Shown here: positions 12,655-24,061 of the stretch, piece by piece | How the letters are laid out: the number at the start of each line of letters is the position of its first letter | Position numbering within the stretch: position 1 is the first letter of the stretch | Assembly (NCBI GenBank): GCA_963924555.1 | Contig: OZ004581.1 | Coordinates: 3,286,001 to 3,350,000 of the forward strand | Direction of reading: 5' to 3' | Length of the DNA: 64,000 nt | Origin: Crambe crambe | Lineage: Eukaryota > Porifera > Demospongiae > Poecilosclerida > Crambeidae | Notes under the pieces: generated by a model | Seen by the model: only the letters and a program-made list of their open reading frames with translations | What the model was told of the DNA's origin: nothing | Databases searched by the model: none | Position numbers and translations under genes: made by a program

Positions 12655-13532
12655 ATAGATAGTAGACACGGAACAGGATTGGAAACTTAATACTACCATG
12701 CGCGTGCTATCCGTGTTTGCCGGGAAATTTTGGCGCGAGATATGAATGCATAGTTACCACATAATAGTTAAGAATGAGTTCTGCAAAAGATATCAGAGCG
12801 AATATTAGTTTAGTAGCTTAATATTAGCTGGACTAGAGTGTTTCCATGTTGTGCTTTTATAAAATAATAAAATTTAATATGAGACTAGATCTAGCTAGAT
12901 AGTATAAATCTATGAGAGATTCAGTATCTCAAGTTTTGAAAGATGAAGAGTTTAGTCTTCCTCTCCAGCCATCTATAGATGCCCGTTCTTGTGCAGAGAG
13001 CTTTATGGAGTGGATAATAAAACATGATAATGCAAATAAATAATAGAAATGTAATAATAATAACTATTTAACCCATAGTTTAACACTGCAATCAAAAAAA
13101 ACTAACAGCTATGAATCAATATAACATATATCATCCGATAGACAAACTATTATACTACTAAAAGATATCAAACGCTTGACTTCTAAATTTATATTAGTCC
13201 TGTTCTAGTCCCACAAATTGGTAGGCCTATAAAATCTTTAGCAACATATCCTACACCAAAAACAGTTATTACACTCTTTATTTCAGTCTATTCCAGTAAG
13301 AAACTTTACCTTCCAAAATTCTATAGGATAAAATTGCAAGAAAAACACTTGTACTCGTAGCTCTAGTCCCACAAAGTCTGTACCTCTCTTCCTCAGAAAA
13401 TGTATTGCGACAATAGGGCTAAATTTTCTATGGTTACAACGCGGATAGCACGCGCGAAATGTATTAGCTTAATGGGAGTGACGTCACATGACGTAGGCAG
13501 TTTCCAATCCTGTTCCGTGTCTAATATCTATG
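12655..13532. mobile_element. Candidate TIR element next to fucosyltransferase copy 1
   Basis: Inverted ends CATAGATAGTAGACACGGAA and its near complement, continuing through GGAACAGGATTGGAAAC and, after a gap, GCGCGTGCTATCC. The interior repeats TCTAGTCCCACAAA. A 44-codon frame at 12,911-13,042 (MRDSVSQVLKDEEFSLPLQP...) may be an internal coding scrap; I do not recognise it. TGACGTCA (a CRE-like palindrome) at about 13,480 lies inside the right end, 180 bases before the gene. Confidence 0.6.
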
Positions 13533-13658
13533 GCAGCTGCCGTCTTCGACGATCGATCCGGTCCATAATCCAGTCCATTCCATGTGATTAGACACGGCCC
13601 CTAACTCATAGATAATATCTATGCCTATAGCTAAAGCTTGGAGCTACCCGTCATCACT

Positions 13659-15137
13659 ATGATGCGCTTGATGTACTTCATCTGGCTGAACATTTCAGTC
13701 TCTGCTGTGATTATATTGACATGGCGAAGTCACTCGATACTTCCAACATTAGATTTCAGACCAGTTGAACGTAGTGCGAACAAATACAGTCATGATGTGA
13801 CCTTCCCTCCTGTTTACATTTCGCCAACTCGACAGAAGAACAGAGAGAGTGAATTATTATTAAGAGCTAGTAAGTATGGATGGAAACTTTATACTGGAAA
13901 AAAAGCTGGTACTAGTAGTCCCAAATTCGATAATCACATGATAACAGCAAAACTAAATTTCACTCCAAGTAAAAGCATTGCTATTGATGACAGCATTCGT
14001 GAAGGAATTGAACATAGAAGCGTTCCTTTCCAATGTTACCCAGGAGAATACAGCTTCTTTCCTCCACAGTATTGGAAGTTTATCAACCTTCTGGCAGAGT
14101 ATACCAGGAACGAGTCAAAGATGAGCAACAAAAGGGTACTAGCTTGGCACTGTAGATCGGATTATGCATGCGGTGGTATAGGAGACCGTCTTCAAGGAGT
14201 GCTATCTACACTTGCTCTGGCTATTTTCAGTAGAAGAAAATTTGTAATGTACTGGGAAGCTCCTGGTGAGAATCTCTATCTCAGACCAAATATGATTAAC
14301 TGGGATGATAAACAAGCAATAGACAAGATCAAGAAAAGCAAGAAGAATGACAATAATGTACAAAAGCGTAGTGTACGTATTGGCAATCATCCATTTTACT
14401 TCAATGTCGGTCGAAAAACATGGCAAAGTTATTTGAGTACCATACAAGGTGACATTCCAATTGTAGCATTGGCTACTAACATTGAATTGAGTTCATTGTT
14501 GTCTAACTACACAATCGTTGGACAGAAATGGGTTGAAGATGGTCTTAATCGAGCTGGTCTGGTTAATTTATCGAAGGCAGATCTACTCAATCTTCTAGGA
14601 ATAGCCTTCAGGTATTTGTTTGTACTTAAGCCTTCACTTACCAATGAAGTTAAAAGTGCCATGAAAGTATTAGGAATTGATGGCATACCATATGTAGGGC
14701 TCCATTTAAGAACAGGATTTCATGGTTCCCACTCAGTGCGAGATGATCCCAATCTTAAGTGTATAAAAGATAGAACAAAATGGACAAAAGCTCTCCAATG
14801 TGCAGTTGATAGAGCTAATAAGTACACTGGAAACAACAGCTATATATTTCTGGCCACTGATTCTCCTTCAGTTAAGGATTTGGCAGTGTCTAAGTTTGGA
14901 CTGAGATTTCGAACTTTAGATATCGGAGCATTTCATGTTGACAAGATGAACAAACGACCTCATGCTGTTACAAGTAACGAAGATAAAGGAATAATATCCC
15001 TGCTGATAGATGTGATTCTCCTCGCTCAGTCGTACATCTTAGTACATTGGACTAGTGGTTATTCCCACTTAGCTGCAGTTGTCTGTGGCATTCCCAATGA
15101 ACGTAATATTAACAGCATGACTTGTAAACATTATTAG
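13659..15137 (+). CDS. Fucosyltransferase-like type II membrane protein, copy 1
   Basis: Intronless, 492 residues from the ATG at 13,659; the in-frame TTG 21 bases earlier is not a likely start. Residues about 2-22 (MRLMYFIWLNISVSAVIILT) form one membrane anchor next to a short N-terminal tail, the layout of Golgi glycosyltransferases. Residues 163-181 (WHCRSDYACGGIGDRLQGV) and 345-353 (YVGLHLRTG) match the first-half GxGDRLxG motif and the HxRxG donor-binding motif of alpha-1,2/1,6 and O-fucosyltransferases (GT23/GT37/NodZ type). HWTSGYSHLA at 463-472 fits the third conserved motif. Several N-glycosylation sequons (NES, NYT, NLS, NNS) support a lumenal domain. The likely role is transfer of fucose from GDP-fucose to glycans; the acceptor is unknown. 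I count about 21 differences from copy 3. Confidence 0.85.
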   Translation: MMRLMYFIWLNISVSAVIILTWRSHSILPTLDFRPVERSANKYSHDVTFPPVYISPTRQKNRESELLLRASKYGWKLYTGKKAGTSSPKFDNHMITAKLNFTPSKSIAIDDSIREGIEHRSVPFQCYPGEYSFFPPQYWKFINLLAEYTRNESKMSNKRVLAWHCRSDYACGGIGDRLQGVLSTLALAIFSRRKFVMYWEAPGENLYLRPNMINWDDKQAIDKIKKSKKNDNNVQKRSVRIGNHPFYFNVGRKTWQSYLSTIQGDIPIVALATNIELSSLLSNYTIVGQKWVEDGLNRAGLVNLSKADLLNLLGIAFRYLFVLKPSLTNEVKSAMKVLGIDGIPYVGLHLRTGFHGSHSVRDDPNLKCIKDRTKWTKALQCAVDRANKYTGNNSYIFLATDSPSVKDLAVSKFGLRFRTLDIGAFHVDKMNKRPHAVTSNEDKGIISLLIDVILLAQSYILVHWTSGYSHLAAVVCGIPNERNINSMTCKHY

Positions 15138-16293
15138 CTATACAAAACAATTTTCAATTTCAGAAGGTTGCCCTATTATATATTGTACTGGGGTAAAATT
15201 GAAAGGTCAGAGTATCAAATTGAGACTGTAGCACTCCACTTCACTTCCCCCCCAAACACCTCAACTTCCCCCCCCCCCCCCCCCCCCCCCCAAACTGACC
15301 TAACTTCCCCCCTATTTTGTTTGTAGGCTACTCCCTTTGGTGATCACAGGTTAATACCTGTGGTCACCAAAGGGAGTAATTAGGACCAATTTGGGATACT
15401 TCAGAGTAGTATATTTGTGGCTTCGCACTTTGGACGGGAGGGGGCACATCTCCCTCCTGCATCCTCCCCCTCGCTGTGGCCTATGGCCACACGATCAGTG
15501 AACTTCCCCCCCAAGGTGAAATTCCTATATGAAACCCTGCTAACTAGGGGGGTTTCTAAGGTTTCTGGAAACTGGTCATGGTTCAGACTAGTTATTGAGC
15601 TCAAACCATGCTTGAAACTACACACGTGTACAGTATCAATAATCTGACCTTGCTGGTTAACCATGGCAAAGAGACAGCCACGCACGAAATTACTACAAGC
15701 CTATTGTCTGCCACGGAGTCAAGAAGCATGCAGTTGAGGGTCTTTGTTGTAGTTTCTCACTCTTCTTGTGTTGGCTTCTAACAACTGCTGGAAGCCTGAA
15801 TAGAAATGCCCCAGCACTGTGTTCCAATGTGGCGTATGTTGTAATAGTTAGCCAGAAGTGTGATTCCAAAGACATACACTTCACTTGAAAAGCTGCACAG
15901 AACATACATATTAGACCTTCATCAACGAATAGTTTTATAGTTCTGCTCATTATTCTCAGCTAACATGATAAAAATTCAATAGAATTAGTTCTCATAAAAT
16001 TAGCTTATGAAACAAATCAAAGGGTGGTTTGTTTCATAAGCTAATTTTATGAGAACTAATTCTATTGAAGTTCTATAGTTGTTGGAGATGCCGGCAAAGG
16101 TAGCTAGCTATATGAATTGCTGCAAAAGCTGAACCAAAATGATGATAACCTGACAACCTCAAGTGGATGATTCCAATTGAGGTGACTGCATGGCACTCCT
16201 TGTATAATTACATCAAGATCCCTATGGAGATGCAGATATATATCACTAGCTACTGCATACTAGCTAAATAATCCCAATGTACTGTACACACAC
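15138..16293. other. Block A downstream flank, no gene
   Basis: Similar to 33,640-34,560. It contains a poly(C) run near 15,271-15,291, a right-end piece of the CAGGGTTTCATC MITE family ending at about 15,538, and the hairpin listed separately. ORFs here do not resemble proteins. Confidence 0.55.
15975..16068. mobile_element. Perfect hairpin insertion
   Basis: Two arms of about 41 bases (from TTCAATAGAATTAGTTCTCA, and its complement) face each other across about 10 bases. The paralogous site in block B (about 34,385-34,405) lacks it, so it entered or was lost after duplication. Confidence 0.8.
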
Positions 16294-16477
16294 TGTAGTA
16301 ACTTAACCACATAATTATATTCATCATTCACAATCATCACGCATGCTCTCTGTATTATATTCTTATGTTAGTTTTCCTCGTGTGTGTCAGTTGCAACCAA
16401 AATCTGAATTCAATAAAGTCTATTTTTATCCTAGTTTACAAGTGTAGCTGGTAGTCAATCGCTAGCTAGATACTACA
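16294..16477 (+). mobile_element. LTR retroelement fossil: single short LTR plus primer-site scrap
   Basis: The 184-base segment begins TGTAGTA and ends TACTACA, the TG...CA inverted termini of an LTR, and contains AATAAAG. Directly after it comes TTGGCGACGAGGATGGG, a primer-binding-site phrase common in Ty3/Gypsy-type elements. No internal genes follow. Block B lacks the insert, so it is probably younger than the duplication. It is a fossil with only one LTR and a leader remnant. Confidence 0.6.
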
Positions 16478-18830
16478 TTGGCGACGAGGATGGGAAAACA
16501 GTGTGCAGTATAAACACTTTCATTTTTTCAGTGTATAATATAGGGTTGCTTAACCTGTGTTTGGATACGGGGTTAAGACACTTACACCAATTTTCAGGAG
16601 ATCTCATCTACTTCTTCCTATTATGTTTTTAGCTATAGCTAGCTAGCTAGCTACTTTTATCTTATCTAAGACAGGTGTTGACCAGGAAAATAATATTTTA
16701 AAGAAGATGAACTGGAAGTTTCGATGTGTAATGCCCAGGAAGAAGGCCCATAGCAACCGGTCAGGCTAGTCACTTTTAGGGTTAAGTTAACCTTTGACCC
16801 CTAAGTAAGCATAAAATTAATTTCCCCCTATTATTATGCTATTCTCAAATTCTCAAGCACACTGTCCATAATGTTTTGATATCTACCTAGCTACCCAAAT
16901 ATTGGTAATTTCTTCTTTCTCAAGGTCTGATGGAGCAGGACCTTTCAATGCACAGCAAAGGGTGCATGGTTGTGTAGCAGATAATATTGGCATGGATGAC
17001 CAAGCATGGAGTAGCTAGATCCCAGAATGACTGGTGAATTCATACCAAGGGAGAGATGGGATGCCATATACAAAGCACCCAAGAGTGAAAGTATACATTG
17101 CGCTTTGAAGCTAGCTAAATACATGGCATCTTCCAGTGATAGCTACATTCCACTCAGTTAACTTTGGACTGTTTGACTGTTAGCTTTGAACTGCATTCTG
17201 ATTGTATACAATGAAAGAATATGCGAGGATGCTGTTTACAAGTTACATTATGCTTATGCCCCACTATACAGAGGGTGCACAAGAAGTCCATGTTGTGTCA
17301 ATCTCAAAGCCCTATAGCTAAGAGATTGAGCACCAACGTTGTGATGCTGACAATTTGAAAGACCATTATTATGTACATGCATGCTAGCTTCTATCCCAGT
17401 CCAGAGGTTCCATGGAGGTGGAGGTTAACACTGGCATGCAGAAATATGAGAAAAGCTTACAAAATACCCTGAAATTTTGTTCAATGAATTGTCATAGCTA
17501 GCTAATTACAAAGAAAATAAGTGAGTGCAAAAATTTATAGATAAAAGTGTTGACTGCAGCATCTTATCAAACCAAGCCGTGTGAGATGATAAATGATCAT
17601 AGATAACTTTAAGGACAACAGTAGCTATAAAGATAAACCAAACAAGTAGGCAGATTTGGAAGTCATTAGCTGGAGTCAGAGTTAGGGTTAACTTCCAAAA
17701 TGAAGGTGCTACAGCTGTTCTGTGCCTGAGTTGTGTGATGACACATTGTGGCATGCGCATTAACAGCTGCTGAAGGGCAATATGTAAAACATTAATTTGA
17801 TAGTAAGCGAGTGTGCAAGTAGCTATAGCTAGCTAAAGTCCTATAGCTTTTACTTTTAGTTCAACTCCTTAGATACACTTTGGAGATATATGAGCCAGCT
17901 CACTTGCTGAATATTTCATCAGGATAGCTACTTGCTTTATTAATATACAAGCATATAATGCCATGAGAGCACATCTTATGGCAAGTTCTCAAAACCATAG
18001 ACAGAGGAGTAGCTATAAGATTTATGATTTGGTGGGGCTAAAAAATTAATTTGACCTACCATGCCCTTTTGCTGATCACACCCATTTTTCAGTCATACTA
18101 AACAGCTTTGTTTCCATGAAATTTTACTGGGGCAAGTGCAGTTGCCCTAATGGTAGCTACTCCTCTGAGAGACCATTTAATATCACAAAGCACTTAGATA
18201 TACGTAGCTAGCCTATACCATACAACTGTCAACTGACAAAGCTTCACCCTTGAACCGGTAATAAACAAGTTGGTAGACAGGAAACAATGATAAGTAAAGC
18301 TATTAAAATAATGGTATTGTCTGCAGGTTTGGAGTAGCGAACTTGCCCAACATGCCCAGGATCATGCTGATTCATGTAGACTTATAGAGAATCCACTTAG
18401 GACGTTCCAACAGTCCACATTCTCCTACGTCGGTGAAACCACCATAGCTAGTAGAGAACCTACATAAGCACTTAGGTAACACATTTTTCAATCAATACGT
18501 TTACTACAACTATCAAGAGAACTCCTGCAGTTATTTTGATATATGTAGCCAATACACTCAGGTAAGGTGCATGTTAGCTATCAACTTAATGTACCATTGC
18601 AATTATGTAATTACTACACTATAGCTAGAGATAATAGATCCAGCTATATTTTTTATCTTGCTCAGTGTATACTCAGGTATTGATCAAATAGTTGCATATA
18701 GCTATAGCTATTACACCGCATGCATGGTTGCTGTTTAGTGCGCATTGTATAATCATGGAAGGTTGGCCTCATCCCCAGGCGATTTCATACGCTATTATTA
18801 ATTGCACGTGGAATCGCCTGGGGACGAGGC
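16478..18830. other. Non-coding end of block A and unique spacer
   Basis: Up to about 17,080 it matches block B (34,600-35,690, with an extra ~600 bases in B). From there to 18,830 I see no gene, only AT-rich DNA with many TAGCTAGC words, one small TIR element at 18,002-18,167 and a hairpin at 18,765-18,826 (CCTCATCCCCAGGCGATT / AATCGCCTGGGGACGAGG). Confidence 0.5.
18002..18167. mobile_element. Small TIR element (CAGAGGAGTAGC ends)
   Basis: Left CAGAGGAGTAGC, right GCTACTCCTCTG; flanks ATAGA and AGAGA agree at four of five positions, compatible with an eroded 5-bp duplication. Confidence 0.6.
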
Positions 18831-19122
18831 TAGAGGAAGGTATTCATGGAATGCTAGTAAAGTAGTCTCACTTGATGGTCAGCCCAGATTTCACTCTCTG
18901 TGCAAGCTGATGATGGAATTGTTGACAATTTCAGCCCACTAAAAAAAGGAGAGATATCCTAGCCTGAAATGTGAAGGAAACTTGATAAGGAAATACTTAG
19001 GATACATGAGGGCACAGCATGTTTCCTTGTTTCCTATTCAAAATATGCTGTGCCCTTGTGTATCTTATACTGTTTCCTGCAAAAATATACTGTGTTTCCT
19101 TCAGAATTATTTTTCATAGTGA

Positions 19123-19217
19123 CAGAGCCATGGGCCGTATACAGAGCCATGAGCCGTATACAGAGCCATGAGCCATATACAGAGCCATGAGCCATATACA
19201 GAACCATGAGCTGTGAC
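19123..19217. repeat. 19-bp minisatellite, five units
   Basis: AGAGCCATGAGCCGTATAC repeated about five times with G/A and C/T variants. The paralogous sites at 12,400 and 30,605 have about two units, so the array expanded here. Confidence 0.85.
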
Positions 19218-20088
19218 TATGGTCAGCATAATAATAACCAAGATGTACATGTAACTGGTTTTAGACTATAACCTAGCTCCCCCTATAGGAAGATATACAG
19301 AGCCATGGGCGTGGTTGGGAAAATTTTCTCTCCAACTAAAAGCGTATTACACTATGCAAGCACTTTAACAGACCACAATAATCGAGCTGTATCTTACAAT
19401 CCTTTTGGTGCAGCACATCAAGTAAGTGATCAATTATCAGAGTGATCAATTACTGGACACTTTCTGGCATCTGGTTTATACCAGTATAGTAAGTATCAAA
19501 TGATACCCCATTGAAAACTGAATCAGAATCCTGACTTTCAGCTGTGGCTGTTAATTCATATAGATTTTATACATCATTAAAGCAAGTATCCGAAAAATCA
19601 TTAATCATGCAGACATATTTCAGACAGCAACCACTTTTATGGCAGAATTTTCTAGGTAGCTATGATTGAAGACAAAAAGTTCTATCTTCTAAATGTAAAA
19701 TGAAACTTGATTGCAATAAAAACTTCTATTATACAAAAGCCTCAAGTTTACACATCTGTGGTCAAGCTTCGAATACTGCTACAATACAAACCTTCTTTTA
19801 GGTAACCAATAATTCAGACAGCAAAAAAAAAAATGGGCTGATTTTTAATTTGACCCACTTAACCACAATATTAACTAACTAGCTAATACCAGTGGAATCA
19901 GCATCCCCTTTTTGTTATTGTAACAAGTTTCATAACTAAACTATGAACAGTTTCAATAATTATTACTAATAGTTAGTTCACATTTTCTCAATTTTTATAT
20001 GGCTATTATTGAGAGCTGATACCTACAGATCACAAAAAACAAGCAATAATGACAGTAACAATAGTACCATCTTGAAACATTGGCATTC

Positions 20089-20381
20089 CAGTGGCATAGG
20101 AAAAGATGGTTTTGAATGGGGGGGCCACTTAAGTTTTAAGTTAAGATCACACTTATTTTACTGGGGGGGTGGGTTGGCACTACCTACTAATTTCAAACTC
20201 CAAAGTAATTTATTCATCGTTCAATTGACATTCAGTCCTAGTACAGTACTTCTTAATTTGACGAAGGGAAGAAAAAGAGCGTTCTGCTGTGGTAGCTATG
20301 TATAGCAATTATGCAATTAATAATAGCTGAACATAGGGGGGCCCTGCCCCCTGTCTGAAAATCCTTGTTCCTACGCCAGTG
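20089..20381. mobile_element. MITE with hAT-type ends, 5-bp duplication CATTC
   Basis: Left CAGTGGCATAGGAA, right TTCCTACGCCAGTG. CATTC directly precedes and follows (20,084-20,088 and 20,382-20,386). Its ends resemble those of the nearby hAT transposon (CAGTGGCGTA). It sits at the centre of the large inverted repeat. Confidence 0.88.
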
Positions 20382-20988
20382 CATTCAGCAGGTGCTGATT
20401 CCACTGGTGGTATTGAATCTGGCTTATATTCAGAGTGAAGGGTCAAATTACCATTTTTTGCCATCTGAATAATTATTGATTACCCATGCAAAGGTGCCTT
20501 AAGTTCAGGTTTGTATTGCAGTGGTATTTGAAGCTTGACTTCTAGCTATAAAAGTGTGGAGAGACAGATAGGGGAAGGATGAAACTTCTTGCTTTGATAT
20601 AAATTGGTGGCTGTCTGAAATATGATACTTATGTCTGATTATAGATTTTTTCGGACACCTGCTTTAAAATCTATAGCTACGAATTAACAGCCATGACTGA
20701 ACTGAATCAGTTTTCAATGGGCTATCTTTGATACCTAGATCAAAGTTACTAGCTAGTAGCCATAAACCAGATGCCTGGAAAAGTGTCTGACAATCGATCC
20801 CTTAATAGTGACAAAAGTATCATAATTATTTCAGCTACCAGTTTATGGCAGAGTTTTCTAGGTATGATAGTCAAAGTTGGAAGACAGGAAGTTCTATCCT
20901 GTGTCTCCATTCAGGGTTTCATCTAGGAATATCACCTTGGAGGGGAAGCTCATGGAATGTGTGGCCATAGCCATGGTGGGGGATGTGC

Positions 20989-23900
20989 CAGTGGCGTATC
21001 TAGAAATTGAGAAGGTGGGTGCTCGCGCGCGTAGCGCGCGCGAAATTTTTCGACCACGCCCCCTTTAATTAACCTCGCCCCTTATTATGTATGATAGTGA
21101 TGCTCTCTAGCTCTAATATCCCCTTGACTTCTGTAAGTTTATTTTGCTTGCTAGAGGATCAGCTTGATAGGTTGAATAAATAGCTAGCTATAAGCTATAG
21201 GAAGCAAGCCACTGGAAGTAGCTAGCTTTGCTCACTTGTGCTCTAATTGGAATTGTTTGACATACTGGTATGGAACTACTTTAGTGGTTTGAATGATAAA
21301 GTTATATTAATTTATTGTAGGTACAGATGCAGCAGGGGTGACCATGTATGTTAATCAGCCAAAATGTTAGACATTTGTAGTCTCCTGGGATGACGTCGAG
21401 CAAATTGATCGATAACTTCAGGGATATCTACAGAAATATCACGGTGGAGGTGAAGAAGAGTCAATCCTGTCAATCGCTCAGTTATCATTGAAGAACGAAG
21501 GGCATTCTTTATTCTCTTCAATGCACTAAATGATCGCTCTGCTGAACAACTTGTGACTGGCAAGGTACACAGAATATTGACCAAAGCTCTAACATTTGGG
21601 TACATCGAAGACGAATGCCGCAGAGTAGTTGTTGGGGTAGAAGGTAGGCTGATCTGTCCGTGCTCACTGAATTGCTTCTGCCATTTCATCTTCCAACAGT
21701 GTAGTTCACTTCCAATGCAATCATGAGATGGAAGATCTTGCTGGTACATATCAGCAAGCTGACAGATTTTGGTGTTACACTCATCTGCATCTGTTGAAGG
21801 ATCTACCAAGATTGATGGTATCAATGACAAACCAAGCAAAGCAGTTTGCTGGTGTATGCTGAAGCGTGACTCCATCTCTAAGAGTAGGTGATCGAGAAGT
21901 GGAACAGATATACAACGGCGGTAGTAATCGGATGGAGTATCACCAGAAACATTGCTGCGGTAAATTTGGCGGCCACATCGCCGAGGCAAAGATGCTTCCA
22001 TGCCAATACCATTACATATCTCCTTCACAGTATCAAACCACTGACAATGGTATGTATCAATCTTGTCTCTAGCATTCTGCAAGGCAGCTTTGACACTGTT
22101 GATCTCCTTCACAGCCTCTATAATATCCTTAGCCTCTGCTTGAAGATTGGAGGTCAAGGCTTGCAGGTACTTGAGGCATGAATTGGTGATGACTAAAGCA
22201 CAGATGAAATCAGTAGTGGTGATAGCCAACTGTAGACTTCTGGCATCAGTGAGAGAATCTGATGACCATAATCCAGAACCATCACTACAAATGCTTTCCA
22301 TACAAGCTACAATTGAAGGGTGAAGATGTTGAAAAATGTTCAGTGCATCAATGCGTTGGATCCATCTGGTACGGCAAAGGTCCTTCAACTTTGAAACAGT
22401 TGAATCTGGCTGATTATCAGTTATGGCTTTCTCAAGAGCCCGTTGCCGTTTTGGATGAGCACCAAAGAAAACTGAAACCCTATCCACCACACCCATCATG
22501 TTACGGATGCTGGTAACCTGCAGGGACTTTACGACAGCAAGATTGAGAGAGTGAGAAGCACAGTGAAGATATAAGGCAAGTGGATATTGTGCAGTGATAA
22601 GAGCTGCGGTGCCCCTAACTGAACCAGCCATGTTTCCTGCACCATCGTAAGCCTGACCCCTTAACTTAGAAAGATCTAAGCCAAAGCTCTGCAGAGAGTG
22701 GATAATCTTGTCAGCCAAGCAGCGTCCAGTTATTCCAGTGTCACATTCCAAGAAAGAAACTAAATCTTCCCTGACTAAGAGGGTATCGGGATCCACATAC
22801 CTCAATACAATACTCAACTGTTCCTTATTGGACAAATCAGTCACTTCATCAGATATCACAGTAAACCATTGGGCTGCCTTCACTTTATTGAGAATTTTCT
22901 CTCTGATATGCCCTCCAAGAATATCTATCAATTGATTTTGGATATTTGAAGATGTGTATGTGGCATTTCGGGGAGCAGTGGCAAGATGCTCACCTAAGAT
23001 TTCATCTCCTGCCTCAATTCTAAACTTCAAAAGAGCCCAAAAGTTGCCATAATTCTCTGAGGTGTCTCTCTCCAGATCAGTAGCATTGTCACGATGGCCA
23101 CGTAGTGCAATATTCTGTCGTCCACACAGAAGTATAGTCTTCACAATTGAGGCAAGCTTGAGACGATTAGAACTGATTGTGTCTGCCAGAGCTTGGTTGA
23201 TCCGATGACGAATACTTGGCTGCTGATTCTTCATCACTTGAAGAAACTCATCTGCTCTAACAACTGCTGTTTTATGATAGTCTTTGGCTTTATGTTTATG
23301 AAACAACTCTAATGCCTTGGGGAATGATATTAAAGGACGTCGTACAAGAATGCCTGGATCTGACCTGTGATATCCACAAGAAGCAAAGAGAACACATGGA
23401 AGACAATACCCACCATTCTCCTGCTTACTGTAAACAAGCCAAGGATATAGTTGCAACCAACGATATTGGAAAGCTCGCCCACTGACACTCTTGGGAAACT
23501 TATAGTCCACTCCTGGCTTGAAATGGTTAGTAAGTAGTTGATACTTACTATCAGCAGGAATAGAAGCACCAATATAACTTGCCACGTCATCACACAGTGT
23601 CAGAGGGACTCGTTTGGCAGCAGGTGGAATGCAGCTCTCATCAACAGATCTGGATTCATCAATGTCGTCAACAGACTCAGAATCACTGGGTTTATCTGAT
23701 TCTTCCAAGCTGACAAGTGAAGAGGACTCACCTGCTGTACTGGCTGGAGCTTCTTCTGCATCAGATACTGGTATCTGCTTCTGAAAGAACTTGAGAAGTG
23801 ACATTTCTTGATCAACTAACTAGCCCAATGAAAAAAAATTACACGAAGAATTAATTGAAAAAAACAACGTGACACAAGTGCATGCGCGGTATAATGATTG

Positions 23901-24061
23901 AACTCGAACTCTGAACCCAGCTAGCTAAAGTATACGAGCTAAGTACGTAGTAGCGGTCCAGACAGCCAGGGATTAGAGCTAAGTAAGAGTAAGTATTACA
24001 TAGCGGTCCAGAGCCAGGGGGGTGCTTGAGCACCCTGAGCACCTCGCTAAATACGCCACTG
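20989..24061 (-). mobile_element. hAT DNA transposon, apparently intact, 5-bp duplication TGTGC
   Basis: A 3.07-kb element with inverted ends CAGTGGCGTATCTAG (left) and CTAAATACGCCACTG (right). TGTGC lies immediately outside both ends (20,984-20,988 and 24,062-24,066). Comparison with the unbroken phrase GGATGTGCCCCCTCCC implied by the MITE family supports these borders. It carries one uninterrupted transposase gene on the minus strand. Short GCGCGCG palindromes follow the left end. The usual hAT duplication is 8 bp, so 5 bp is notable. Confidence 0.9.
21351..23804 (-). CDS. hAT-family transposase (ZMYM1-like, TTF zinc finger)
   Basis: An 817-residue single ORF. It starts at an ATG giving MSLLKFFQKQIPVSDAEEAP, then an acidic linker to about residue 60. 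A TTF-type zinc-binding region follows at about 110-185 (QYRWLQLYPWLVY, YCLPCVLF, FHKHKAKDYHKTA), then a DUF4371-like RNase H-fold core with catalytic-type Asp at about 319 (VISDEVTDLSNKEQ) and 387 (YDGAGNMAG). The C terminus has the hAT dimerisation motif (SAERSFSALKRIKNALRSSM, about 745-790). No internal lesion is seen and the ORF lies wholly within the inverted ends, so the element may be autonomous. Such proteins cut and paste DNA bearing matching ends. Domesticated relatives exist in animals, but the TIRs and target duplication argue that this one is a transposon. Confidence 0.93.
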   Translation of the reverse strand: MSLLKFFQKQIPVSDAEEAPASTAGESSSLVSLEESDKPSDSESVDDIDESRSVDESCIPPAAKRVPLTLCDDVASYIGASIPADSKYQLLTNHFKPGVDYKFPKSVSGRAFQYRWLQLYPWLVYSKQENGGYCLPCVLFASCGYHRSDPGILVRRPLISFPKALELFHKHKAKDYHKTAVVRADEFLQVMKNQQPSIRHRINQALADTISSNRLKLASIVKTILLCGRQNIALRGHRDNATDLERDTSENYGNFWALLKFRIEAGDEILGEHLATAPRNATYTSSNIQNQLIDILGGHIREKILNKVKAAQWFTVISDEVTDLSNKEQLSIVLRYVDPDTLLVREDLVSFLECDTGITGRCLADKIIHSLQSFGLDLSKLRGQAYDGAGNMAGSVRGTAALITAQYPLALYLHCASHSLNLAVVKSLQVTSIRNMMGVVDRVSVFFGAHPKRQRALEKAITDNQPDSTVSKLKDLCRTRWIQRIDALNIFQHLHPSIVACMESICSDGSGLWSSDSLTDARSLQLAITTTDFICALVITNSCLKYLQALTSNLQAEAKDIIEAVKEINSVKAALQNARDKIDTYHCQWFDTVKEICNGIGMEASLPRRCGRQIYRSNVSGDTPSDYYRRCISVPLLDHLLLEMESRFSIHQQTALLGLSLIPSILVDPSTDADECNTKICQLADMYQQDLPSHDCIGSELHCWKMKWQKQFSEHGQISLPSTPTTTLRHSSSMYPNVRALVNILCTLPVTSCSAERSFSALKRIKNALRSSMITERLTGLTLLHLHRDISVDIPEVIDQFARRHPRRLQMSNILAD

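Larger units (their letters stand above)
10040..17080. repeat. Duplicated block A (contains fucosyltransferase copy 1)
   Basis: Long collinear similarity to block B (about 29,770-35,690). Landmarks in order include GATTAGTGATTTCAGCTTTG (10,060 / 29,774), GATCTTCCTACTGATGAATA (11,402 / 30,302), the fucosyltransferase gene, CAATAATCTGACCTTGCTGG (15,633 / 34,096) and GAGAGATGGGATGCCATATA (17,050 / 35,655). The blocks are interrupted at different points by elements present in one copy only. The outer boundaries are approximate. Confidence 0.85.
18835..20911. repeat. Third partial copy of the upstream block, with a large inverted repeat
   Basis: From 18,835 the sequence repeats part of 11,440-11,540 and 30,355-30,450, then 19,130-19,330 repeats 30,600-30,830. 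The stretch 19,340-19,900 reappears inverted at 20,400-20,870 (landmarks GAATCAG..TCCTGACTTTC, TTCAGACAGCAAAAAA, CCAGTGGAATCAGCA), forming a ~1.5-kb imperfect palindrome. Pieces of the same unit lie at 24,187-24,930 and 30,880-31,230. Confidence 0.75.

Noticed and set aside
13400-13591. 63-codon frame before fucosyltransferase copy 1
   Set aside because: It lies largely in the right end of a TIR element and is unlike any protein.
14202-14447. Minus-strand frames inside fucosyltransferase copies (also near 28.2 and 32.3 kb)
   Set aside because: Shadows of the real gene; they recur only because the gene is duplicated.
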